This document shows positions 1-7,258 of a DNA stretch of 64,000 nucleotides, in pieces. This DNA is from Cyanobacteria bacterium FACHB-502 (lineage in GTDB: Bacteria > Cyanobacteriota > Cyanobacteriia > Elainellales > Elainellaceae). Location: the NCBI GenBank assembly GCA_014695325.1, contig JACJNZ010000037.1, positions 62,001-126,000 on the forward strand, written 5' to 3'. The translations under genes were made by a program, and so were the position numbers. Numbering within the stretch: position 1 is the first letter of the stretch; each line of letters begins with the position of its first letter. The notes beneath the pieces were generated by a model. That model did no database searches. It was not told where the DNA came from and worked only from the letters and a program-made list of their open reading frames with translations.

Positions 1-170
1 ATCTGGCTCAACAGAGTTAGCCTCAGTTCTTTTTTGCGGGGTACATCTCACCATCTCTTACCGCTGCCTTTTTGCACAGCAACTGTTCACACAGCAGTTG
101 TTTGCAGAGTAGTTCTCAGCAGGGCAAGCATCCTCAACCCTGATCCCCACGCAAAAAGCAAATCGTTTTT

Positions 171-1475
171 ATGAATATTAGCGACTGGCTAAAGAAGAAT
201 CCCCAGGTCGGCTCTAGTTTTGTGAGTTCCTCCTCCGAACTGGCTGAAGCCAAAACCCGCGTCAAGATTTCCTTAGTCAATCAATTCTTTCCACCCGACT
301 ATGCCCCGACTGGGCAATTGATTGAAGAACTGGCAAAGCAGCTTGACCGGCAAGGAGCAGAGGTAGAAGTCTTCACGGGTCAGCCAGGGTATGCATTTCG
401 GGCAGCAAAAGCTCCTGCGAACGAAACAATCGGTCGGGTTCAGGTTAAGCGATCGCGCACATCCCAACTGTTTCCTTATCGGATTCGCGGTAAAGCGATT
501 AACGGCGTTCTATTTAGCATTCGCGCTTTTCTCTATTTGCTAAATCCGCGACGTCAAAACAACGTTATCTTATTAACCAGCGCACCGCCTTTTTTGCCAA
601 TTCTGGGCTATCTTGCTAGTTTGTTGTTTGGCATCTCCTATGTTTGTTTAATCTATGATCTTTATCCTGATATTGCGGTTGAATTAGGTGTAATTTCGGC
701 AGATCACTGGCTGGCGCGCTGCTGGCAGGAAATCAATCGGAAAGTATGGCGGCGATCGAAAGGCGTGATCGTGCTAAGCCCCGCGATGAAAGATCGGATA
801 ACCAAAATTTGCCCAGAGGCGGAACATAAGATATCAGTAATTCATAGCTGGGCAAACCCAAATTGGATTATGCCGCTGCCTAAGGAGGACAACTGGTTTG
901 CCCAAGAGCATCAGCTCGTTGAGCCATTTACAGTGCTATATTCTGGCAACATGGGACGTTGCCACGACGTTGATACTATCTTGGATGCAGCGATTCACCT
1001 GCGTGATGAGCCAGTTCGGTTTGTTTGCATCGGTGCGGGTGCGAAACGAGAGGGGCTAATGCAAGAAGTGCAGCAACTAGGACTAAAGAACTTCACATTT
1101 CTGCCCTATCAAGATCGCCATGTGCTGCCCTATTCACTAACTGCTTGCGATGTCTCCCTAGTAAGTGTTGCAGAAGGGATGGAGAGTTTGGTTGCTCCCA
1201 GCAAACTTTATTCGGCACTGTCTTCTGGTCGTCCACTGGCAGTGATCTGCCCCCAACATTCCTATCTCAATCAGATTGTTGCTGAGGCAGGATGTGGAGC
1301 CAGCTTCAGAAATGGTGATGGACATGAACTGGCACAATTTATCCGATTTTTGATGCACGATCGCCCTAAGGCAGAAGACATGGGCACTGCGGGTCGGGCA
1401 TACTTACAGAAAGCCTTTACCCCAGAGACGATCGCCAAACAGTATTTCAAGGTGCTGCGTCGAGCGTCTGCTTAG
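171..1475 (+). CDS. WcaI-like GT4 glycosyltransferase
   Basis: A 434-residue GT-B fold glycosyltransferase resembling the colanic-acid enzyme WcaI, which transfers a sugar from a nucleotide donor to a lipid-linked oligosaccharide at the cytoplasmic membrane face. The GT4 N-terminal strand begins near residue 31 (KISLVNQFFPPDYAPTG), a hydrophobic patch that may dock to membrane lies around residues 115-170, and a donor-side YSGNMGRCHD segment lies in the C-terminal half. The late motif VAPSKLYSALSSGRP fits the family. The first 30 residues are an extra Ser-rich extension. No good ribosome site precedes ATG 171 and the codon at the usual start is GTC, so the true start could be a GTG a few codons downstream of 171. 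It stands alone, with about 450 nt to the next gene. The family is secure; the substrate is unknown. Confidence 0.88.
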   Translation: MNISDWLKKNPQVGSSFVSSSSELAEAKTRVKISLVNQFFPPDYAPTGQLIEELAKQLDRQGAEVEVFTGQPGYAFRAAKAPANETIGRVQVKRSRTSQLFPYRIRGKAINGVLFSIRAFLYLLNPRRQNNVILLTSAPPFLPILGYLASLLFGISYVCLIYDLYPDIAVELGVISADHWLARCWQEINRKVWRRSKGVIVLSPAMKDRITKICPEAEHKISVIHSWANPNWIMPLPKEDNWFAQEHQLVEPFTVLYSGNMGRCHDVDTILDAAIHLRDEPVRFVCIGAGAKREGLMQEVQQLGLKNFTFLPYQDRHVLPYSLTACDVSLVSVAEGMESLVAPSKLYSALSSGRPLAVICPQHSYLNQIVAEAGCGASFRNGDGHELAQFIRFLMHDRPKAEDMGTAGRAYLQKAFTPETIAKQYFKVLRRASA

Positions 1476-1974
1476 CACCTGCATATCCCTGAAAGCCGTT
1501 TCGATCAGGCAAGTACCCATCCTCCTCTGTCTAAATAAACTTGCGGTAAACTATTCGTCAGAGGATTGTCATTGGCTCAGGGATATTACTAAGATTCAGG
1601 TCAGGAAATGATCAAACGATGTCATTTTCCTCCGGGCTTTTCAGGGATTATCGCTTCTACCTTTGGTGCATTTTAGGCTACCGCAAAGTTACATTACCGT
1701 GCTGACAAGCCTGGGTACGAAAACCCTTTCGTCAGCCTGAATAGAAGCAAGAAAAGCTTCTCCTAGCACGGGAATCGGGGTGAGTTTTGATCGTTCCGAT
1801 GATTTGTCCTTGATCAAAATCGTAAATCTACCCCTGTGCATCACCAGGCTGCTTACGTTAAGCAATAACTGACCTCAGTAACTTGCACCTTTAACGAAGT
1901 AGCAGATTGGTAGCCCACGTACTTTGTTGAACGAATTTCCTTTCTACAAGCACACACTTGAGGTAGATTCAACT
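1476..1974. other. Intergenic leader region before the first PTPA-CTERM gene
   Basis: No coding sequence is supported here. The first 200 bases are featureless apart from short inverted repeats. The second half (1697-1834) holds a cluster of perfect complementary segments described separately as a candidate structured RNA. A purine-rich GAGGTAG ends 8 nt before the ATG at 1975 and serves as the ribosome site of the next gene. Confidence 0.5.
1697..1834 (+). ncRNA. Candidate structured 5' leader RNA with competing helices
   Basis: Perfect complements seen by eye are: CCGTGCT (1697-1703) with AGCACGG (1765-1771); GCTGAC (1701-1706) with GTCAGC (1731-1736); AGAAGC (1743-1748) with GCTTCT (1756-1761); TTTTGATC (1785-1792) with GATCAAAA (1812-1819); and GGGGT (1777-1781) with ACCCC (1830-1834). 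The first two helices share bases 1701-1703, so both cannot form in full, a layout typical of regulatory leaders. The element ends about 140 nt before the start codon of the first PTPA-CTERM gene. I do not recognise a known riboswitch class. A cis-regulatory leader or a small RNA are both possible, and chance hairpins are not excluded. Confidence 0.35.
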
Positions 1975-2556
1975 ATGAACTTTTCTTTCAAAGCACTTGC
2001 AATTGGTGTTGGTGCAGCAACAGCAGTCAGCGTCGCGCTCGATGCAGCCCCCGCGCAAGCACTCTCTATTGGCAGCAGACTAGACTTTATCGGATTTGCC
2101 GATTTTGGTCTCAACAACGGCCAGGTAACCACTTTTACACCTGATTCGGTGGTTCCTCTTATTCCTCTCCCTTCTATCTTAGTGGAGGGGACGGGAGATT
2201 TTGCCGGAGTATTCTCGCTTGCCAGTATTGAGTCTGTACCTTCTGTTCCCTTTGCCGGCGTTCTGCCAGACTTCATCGAGGGAGAATTCTTCTTTGGTAG
2301 TGCCTTCAGTATCGATCTCACATCCTTTGTGCAGTTCGATAATGACACCATCAATCTTAGTGGATTATTTGATGATGGAACACCACTCGTTGGTTCTATC
2401 ACATTCCAGCCGGGTGGTTCTCGCTCCTTCTCTGGTACGTTCACAGCAGTTCCGACTCCGGCTCTTATACCTGCTGCCCTCGGCTTTGGTGCAGCAATGC
2501 TGCGGAAGCGTAAGGGAGAGAAGGCTGAGAAGGAAGCGGTTGGCGTAAAGGCTTAA
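1975..2556 (+). CDS. Secreted PTPA-CTERM sorting-domain protein (copy A)
   Basis: A 193-residue exported protein. A signal peptide is evident: Phe/Lys start, hydrophobic stretch and an AQA-L cleavage site near residue 30. The C-terminus has the tripartite PEP-CTERM-like layout in its PTPA variant: the motif VPTPA at about residues 159-163, a short hydrophobic span (PAALGFGAAML) and a basic RKRKGEK cluster, then a charged EKAEKEA tail. Such tails direct transit to an exosortase, which cleaves at the motif; the exosortase gene is about 2.2 kb downstream. The mature domain is rich in Ser, Gly and Phe and is not recognised. ATG 1975 is chosen over an upstream TTG at 1924 because GAGGTAG precedes it at 8 nt and the signal peptide begins there. 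A terminator-like hairpin follows. Confidence 0.85.
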   Translation: MNFSFKALAIGVGAATAVSVALDAAPAQALSIGSRLDFIGFADFGLNNGQVTTFTPDSVVPLIPLPSILVEGTGDFAGVFSLASIESVPSVPFAGVLPDFIEGEFFFGSAFSIDLTSFVQFDNDTINLSGLFDDGTPLVGSITFQPGGSRSFSGTFTAVPTPALIPAALGFGAAMLRKRKGEKAEKEAVGVKA

Positions 2557-3120
2557 GCTGCGATCGTTCTCCATTAAATCGGGGTAGAGGGTTAAGCTAG
2601 CGAAACCTGTACATATTGCGGGGATAATTTCTTAATCCTCGCCCCGGCTTTTTGGATTTATACCTTCTATTGCTAAAGAAATTATTCAGTGTTGCTTGAT
2701 GATGGTTGAGTTTTATCAGCGATGTTCTGCCAGTTATTCGATCGTTACTCGTTTTCAATCTTTAGATATAATCAGCGGATACATCGAGGTGGTTAATCTG
2801 TGAAAGATCAATGAATCCGAGAACAGATGCAGGATAAACGCTAAAAAAGCAATTAGAATTCAGGCAAGGAAACCATCAACACTGGGTGGTTTTTCCAGGA
2901 GTCGGGTATTGCTTCTACCCTTAGGCGTCATCCCGCAATCAAGGTGAGTAAATCGCTCCGAATCACTGAGTACTTCACCTGGAAGAAGGTAAAGAGCGTT
3001 CTCAAAAAAAGCCTTCATTGCTTTGAATAGAAGTGGTTTGTCTACTTCTTTTATCCTCAATCCTAGTCTTTGAGTCGTTCACAAATTATTTCCCTGTTAA
3101 CCGTAAGGTAGGTGAACATC
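2557..3120. other. Intergenic region between the two PTPA-CTERM genes
   Basis: About 560 nt without a supported gene. It contains the terminator-like hairpin at 2618-2654. A second inverted repeat, AAACCA (2870-2875) with TGGTTT (2887-2892), runs into a T stretch. The remainder is AT-rich and probably carries the promoter of copy B. AAGGTAGG at 3105-3112 is the ribosome site for ATG 3121. Confidence 0.5.
2618..2654 (+). terminator. Candidate rho-independent terminator after PTPA-CTERM copy A
   Basis: CGGGG (2619-2623) pairs with CCCCG (2642-2646), and GGAT/ATCC can pair inside the loop as an alternative. The 3' arm is followed by GC and five T residues. The position 60 nt after the stop codon of copy A fits. 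The loop is rather long, so the call is moderate. Confidence 0.5.
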
Positions 3121-3762
3121 ATGACCCTCAAGTTTATTAGTTTCGGCTCGGCGATCGCAGCAGCTACAGTTACAGTTGCAGTTAGTTCTCCTGCACAGGC
3201 ACTGAACATTGTTGGTACAAATCTATCGCTTGATGGAGCTGCCACAATTTTTCGTGAAACTTCTGACGTCTACGATTTTAGTTTTAGTGGCGTTAACATT
3301 ACTCCTGAGTCTAGCACGCCGCCCTTTGAGGTCGGTGATGAGGTTTCTATTACTCCTCTAAACAACCTTTCTGAAGCAGGCAACCTCTTTGGTCCGATTC
3401 CTAACTTTATCACGGGGATCGAATTGACAGATGGTGAAGTCATTTCCTTTAATCTGAGCAACCTGCTCTTTAGAGTTGATGAGGACATGATTAATGGGGC
3501 AACAGTAGCAACTGATTTCGCTTTGGTCTTTAACGGCAACTTTGTGCGTACCGATGGAACGGTGTTCGGGTTTGGAGCGATCACGACCCAAATTGCTGGA
3601 CCATTGGCCATTGGTCAGAGCGTGATTAGACCTCTTTCAGGAGACATTAGGGTTGTTCCGACCCCCGCTTTAGTACCTGCTGCGCTTGGGTTTGGTGCGG
3701 CAATGCTGCGTAAGCGCAAGGGTGAGAAGGCTGAGAAGGAAGCAGCTAACGCAAAAGCTTAA
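3121..3762 (+). CDS. Secreted PTPA-CTERM sorting-domain protein (copy B)
   Basis: A 213-residue exported protein whose tail is almost identical to that of copy A: VPTPA at about residues 179-183, the hydrophobic PAALGFGAAML, the RKRKGEK basic cluster and EKAEKEA. The two genes differ at many synonymous positions in this stretch, so the protein tail appears selected rather than freshly copied. The N-terminus is a signal peptide ending near SSPAQA-L. The mature regions share a Ser/Gly/Phe-rich, beta-strand-like character but little obvious sequence. ATG 3121 is preferred over GTG 3112 because AAGGTAGG sits 8 nt before it. Likely a second substrate of the nearby exosortase, possibly surface-anchored or matrix-associated; function unknown. 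Confidence 0.85.
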   Translation: MTLKFISFGSAIAAATVTVAVSSPAQALNIVGTNLSLDGAATIFRETSDVYDFSFSGVNITPESSTPPFEVGDEVSITPLNNLSEAGNLFGPIPNFITGIELTDGEVISFNLSNLLFRVDEDMINGATVATDFALVFNGNFVRTDGTVFGFGAITTQIAGPLAIGQSVIRPLSGDIRVVPTPALVPAALGFGAAMLRKRKGEKAEKEAANAKA

Positions 3763-4112
3763 GGGTACGATCGTCTTCTCTCTTTGTTCAGGACGTGCAT
3801 TGAACCAATTAAGATTGTATTCTCCAGTCATTTAGTTATTCGCTGAAACGTTTGTCTCGATTCCTTTCCATGCTTTAAGGGACTTACAGAATCTTCGAAT
3901 TGAGCTTATCGATTGAAAGACGGCTGTAAGTCCCCGTCAAGAAGAACTATTGAGGAAAGTAAACCTCTTGTCCTGAACAACTTCTTGGTTTTCTTTTCTA
4001 TTCTGTTTTCAACCCGCTGGAACGAAAAGCGATTTATCTGAATCATTGAACCCGATCGCTTGATTTTGATCGGTTTGTGTTCCTCGTTCATTCTTATCTC
4101 CGGTAATATCCT
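3763..4112. other. Intergenic region before the HpsJ-like gene
   Basis: About 350 nt with no supported gene. A short hairpin CCGATC (4052-4057) with GATCGG (4068-4073) lies 40 nt before the next start codon. Its position suggests a leader element rather than a terminator of copy B. The rest is AT-rich and presumably holds a promoter. Confidence 0.4.
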
Positions 4113-4727
4113 ATGGCTTCTGCTTCTACTCCTGCTCCGATGTCTGGTGCTACTCGTCCTGATCGGATGATGGGCATCTGTCAAATTGTTGGCTTTGTTT
4201 GTTTATTTGGCTTTGTGCTGAATATGCTGGTGCTGTTTCTGCCACCTCAACTTGGAGATGCTGCATGGCGGGTTGGCTTTTTGCAGCAGTTTGGTGATCG
4301 GAGCCTGGTGCTATTAATTGGAGCTGCACTGACGATCGCAGGCAGTTTTGATAGCCGTCGCTGGTTAAAGCAGTTCTCACTGTTCTGTCTGTTCCTCGGC
4401 GGAATTTATCTGATTACCTGTTTGCTGGTTGTGAAAGATACACTCAGTCTGCGCCAGCTCGCCGTAAATAATATCAGTGCCCAGGAAACCCAGGTGCAAA
4501 ACCAGATTCGGAATGCCCAGTCGAACCCGACTGCTTTGGGACAAAACATCACCCCAGAAGACTTGCAGCGGGCTTCGCAAACCCTCACAGGACAGGCAAC
4601 GGTCGCTAAGCAAAACGCTCAAACCACCGTGCTTAAAACAGGAATGACCAGTGTGATTAACCTGGTTGCGATCGGGTTGGGATTGATTGGGCTGGGTCGC
4701 TATGGAATGTCCGCGCGTCAGCGGTAA
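4113..4727 (+). CDS. HpsJ-like membrane protein, exosortase-associated
   Basis: A 204-residue membrane protein. Hydrophobic segments lie near residues 22-44, 65-80 and 87-108, followed by a polar, Gln/Asn-rich extracytoplasmic or coiled region (about 115-180), and a last hydrophobic segment near 183-197 before a basic end. This architecture matches the cyanobacterial HpsJ family, named from the hormogonium polysaccharide locus, members of which occur beside cyanobacterial exosortases. It ends 6 nt before the exosortase start, so the two are almost certainly cotranscribed. A supporting role in sorting or polysaccharide export is inferred from context; no catalytic motif is visible. Confidence 0.65.
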   Translation: MASASTPAPMSGATRPDRMMGICQIVGFVCLFGFVLNMLVLFLPPQLGDAAWRVGFLQQFGDRSLVLLIGAALTIAGSFDSRRWLKQFSLFCLFLGGIYLITCLLVVKDTLSLRQLAVNNISAQETQVQNQIRNAQSNPTALGQNITPEDLQRASQTLTGQATVAKQNAQTTVLKTGMTSVINLVAIGLGLIGLGRYGMSARQR

Positions 4728-4733
4728 TTTGCT

Positions 4734-5642
4734 ATGAAAGGGAAAACTGCACAAAGTGCGGGCATATGGCTACATCGAGGCATGAGGACTTCTCATAGCC
4801 GGATGATCACGCTGGGCTTGTTTATCGTTGCCTGCTATGTCCCCTTTTGGTTAGCGAAGCTTGCAAACGGCTTACTGCATGGGTCTGGCTCAATTTTAAT
4901 GGCAGCAGCAATGTGTCTGGGGCTTTATCGCCTCTGGCAGCAGCGGCAGGAGCTAGCCAACCTGGAAGCGTCTGAGGGCGATCGCTGGCTGGGTTATTTC
5001 TTAATTGTGGTCAGTCTGCTGCTGTTGCCATTCGGATTCACAACCCTCTGGCTTCAGAGAATGGTCTGGCTTCAAACATTTGCAGGCATTGCCCTAAGTA
5101 CCTGGGGAGCCTCTGTGTTTGGACGCTATCCGATCCCCACCTTCCTAGTCGTGCTGGGGCTGTTCCCAGAACCTACTGCTGTCGGGATGACGCTCTGGAA
5201 AACCTTCACGCCGCCTCAAATGCTGGAAAGCCTGATGGCGTGGACCGGCACGCTTGGCTTACAAGCGATCGGTCAACCCGCAACTCAGATTGATGCAGTG
5301 TCGATCGCCCTTCCCGGTGGAGCGGTTCGGGTGGATTGGGGTTGCAGTGGTTTTGATATGGCAACAGTTCTGGGAATTGCCAGCCTGGTCGTTGGGCTTG
5401 CAATGCGGGAGTCGATCGCCAAGGTCACATTGATGGTTGTCGTTGGAATCGCACTGGCTCTGATTGCCAATATTCCGCGAATCATGCTGTTAGCCATGTC
5501 AGAGGCTTATTGGGGCAAAGGTGCTTTTGAGTTCTGGCATGGTCCCTGGGGCGGGCAAATCTTTGCAGGAACGATGTTCACAATTTACTACTACATCGTC
5601 ATGGCAATTCGCAATCACGGTACTTCAAGCCGTTCAGCTTAG
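4734..5642 (+). CDS. Cyanobacterial exosortase (possibly the C type)
   Basis: A 302-residue multi-spanning membrane protein with the exosortase signature. The proposed catalytic Cys is at about residue 204 in DWGCSGFDM, the conserved Arg at about 249 in NIPRIML, and the conserved His at about 269 in FWHGPWGGQ. Exosortases are transpeptidase-like enzymes that recognise PEP-CTERM-type tails and co-occur with exopolysaccharide loci. The two PTPA-tailed proteins upstream are the obvious substrates. It starts 6 nt after the HpsJ-like gene. The exact start is uncertain; Met24 is an alternative that removes a short basic extension. I assign the C subtype only because of its PTPA partners and HpsJ-like neighbour. 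Confidence 0.88.
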   Translation: MKGKTAQSAGIWLHRGMRTSHSRMITLGLFIVACYVPFWLAKLANGLLHGSGSILMAAAMCLGLYRLWQQRQELANLEASEGDRWLGYFLIVVSLLLLPFGFTTLWLQRMVWLQTFAGIALSTWGASVFGRYPIPTFLVVLGLFPEPTAVGMTLWKTFTPPQMLESLMAWTGTLGLQAIGQPATQIDAVSIALPGGAVRVDWGCSGFDMATVLGIASLVVGLAMRESIAKVTLMVVVGIALALIANIPRIMLLAMSEAYWGKGAFEFWHGPWGGQIFAGTMFTIYYYIVMAIRNHGTSSRSA

Positions 5643-6284
5643 TCGGAAGTTACTCCTCACAATCCTGGCAAGATTGCTTCAAAGCAAATGAGGAGGGAAA
5701 ACGATCGTCCCCACTCCTGCCCCTTTTCCACAACCGGATGAGGGGAACTTTAGTTTGATAGGCATTGATGAGCAGCTGAGTGCCATTAAAATGGCTGGAG
5801 AAGCTAATACCAATACAAGCTCGAAAAACTTCTAACAGGTTTCATCATTCATTACGAAACGTCAAAAAACGCCTTAAATCATCTTGAATCAACTCAAGCA
5901 AAGTATAAAAAATCACCCTTTGTCACTCTTCAATTGTAATGAAAGATATTGTTAAAACATTCTTCCAGTGGGGCTTAAGACATTTCTGTACGGCAGATTT
6001 GTAAAGGTTCTGAGAAGTTAAAAAAACTCCCTGATTACTTTTAAGCATATTGTAATAGTTATTTGGAGGGGTCGAAAGCCTACATTCTCGATGAGTTCGA
6101 TTTCACGAGTTTGACGAGATTGAAGTAGGTTTCAGGCTGGCTCACTCAGATTAAGCAGCAATGCTTAACTGCCCACAGCTCAATAATCTAGAACTTGTAT
6201 TCAGGAGCCGGGCTTTGATGGTCGTTTGATCTCAGTCCCTCCACCGTAACCTTCTGGTGTGTTTGTTGCTTAGAGGAGGTCGAA
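5643..6284. other. Intergenic region with an uncertain short open frame
   Basis: About 640 nt. The first part holds an open frame of 43 codons (5704-5835) beginning with VPTPAP-like residues, with an excellent ribosome site (GGAGGG, 5692-5697) but ATC instead of a normal start codon; it is discussed as a finding. The rest (5840-6270) is AT-rich with several poly-A tracts and is probably promoter DNA for the next gene. AGAGGAGGT at 6272-6280 is the strong ribosome site of the following TTG-started gene. Confidence 0.4.
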
Positions 6285-6713
6285 TTGCAGAAAAGGTGTG
6301 ACCGAAATCGGAAGCGTTCCAAGCGGCGAGCAATTCACTGCCCAATTCATGGCTGCTACCTGGATAGCGTTAGTCAAAAGCAATCTCTCTTTGCCGATCG
6401 CCCCGGACAACTCCAGCAGCGAGGGGTGAATCGAAAAACGGCATTGATGCTGGTCGCAAACCAAACGGCAGTTCCCTTGGAAGGTGAGTGGTTGGAGGCT
6501 TTCTGGTGTCCTGAGTGTCAGCAGACGAAATGGTATCACGTTAGAAAGATGGACGCTCGCACCTATGAGATTTCAGTTGCACCTCAGGAACTCTGGCAGC
6601 AGGTTCAGGGAGTCATTGACCCAAAGGGCAATCCTTCGGTGGGTGAGTTCACCCGTAGGCAGGCTCGAATGCTGGGCTTTAATGGGGTGAAAGATTTCAG
6701 ATTCGTTCATTAA
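6285..6713 (+). CDS. Conserved-looking protein with CPxHGC and CPEC metal-binding motifs
   Basis: A 142-residue soluble protein of unknown function. A very basic N-terminus (RNRKRSKRR) is followed by a C-P-x-H-G-C knuckle (Cys19, His22, Cys24) and a second C-P-E-C knuckle (Cys75, Cys78), a spacing compatible with one zinc site. The C-terminal 60 residues are mixed alpha/beta and end in FRFVH. The start is TTG 6285: AGAGGAGGT lies directly upstream at proper spacing and no ATG occurs in frame before residue 55. Nucleic-acid binding would fit the basic arm and zinc knuckles but is inference. It is separated from the exosortase by 640 nt and from the ABC gene by a decayed gene, so it may be unrelated to polysaccharide synthesis. 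Confidence 0.7.
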   Translation: MQKRCDRNRKRSKRRAIHCPIHGCYLDSVSQKQSLFADRPGQLQQRGVNRKTALMLVANQTAVPLEGEWLEAFWCPECQQTKWYHVRKMDARTYEISVAPQELWQQVQGVIDPKGNPSVGEFTRRQARMLGFNGVKDFRFVH

Positions 6714-7044
6714 TCTCGCTCCTGAACTTCGTTTCACCCAATATGAAGATTGGTCAGTCAGTTTTGCTTCAGGATCTATAAGCATTGCAGAATCATTGGA
6801 TTTGGGAAATGGGTTAACGATCGAGAAATTCTCTACAATAATTGAAGAAACTCGCTAGAAGCTTGCTGCCTATAATACGGCTTTTTCTAAGGTTGATCAG
6901 GCATACGTTGCTGTAAAAGAGTCAAAACAGGCTCTGGCGGAATTAACTGAACGGATGTTGATTGGAGCCGCATCCAAATATGGTAAGAACAGCAGTGAAT
7001 AGGAAATGGCGAGTGGGTCTCGCCGGCAGAGCAAGCGGCGATGA
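6691..7044 (+). pseudogene. Decayed gene with two in-frame TAG stops
   Basis: One frame reads as a continuous protein-like sequence across two TAG codons (6856-6858 and 7000-7002). It has the look of a helical protein tail: ...IEKFSTIIEETR, stop, KLAAYNTAFSKVDQAYVAVKESKQ...LIGAASKYGKNSSE, stop, then a Gly/Arg/Lys-rich end closing at TGA 7042-7044. Codon use and amphipathic pattern continue unchanged past both stops, which argues for recent inactivation by point changes. No start codon is evident and the 5' part overlaps the end of the previous gene, so it also seems truncated. The family is not recognised. Confidence 0.5.
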
Positions 7045-7258
7045 GTGATAGTTCTCCTGCTTCATCTCCGGGAGCCTAGTTTCAGATTTTAATCCTTGAC
7101 CCTAATTCAAGATTTGTTTGGTCCTTTTGACCCTTATTCTCAAATATTTCGTACAGGGGTACAGGTTAATGTCTGTATCCTTTTTCATGGCAATTGAATT
7201 TTAATTCGATCGCTATAGTTTGATTGACAGCAGTTTTCGGAGGCAAGACTAAATCGTT

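Noticed and set aside
1944..2444. 166-codon antisense frame opposite PTPA-CTERM copy A
   Set aside because: The + strand gene has a signal peptide, sorting tail and ribosome site; the antisense product is Pro/Ser/Thr-rich with no motif.
3906..4184. 92-codon - strand frame before the HpsJ-like gene
   Set aside because: No ribosome site, Arg/Ser-rich, overlaps the start of a convincing gene.
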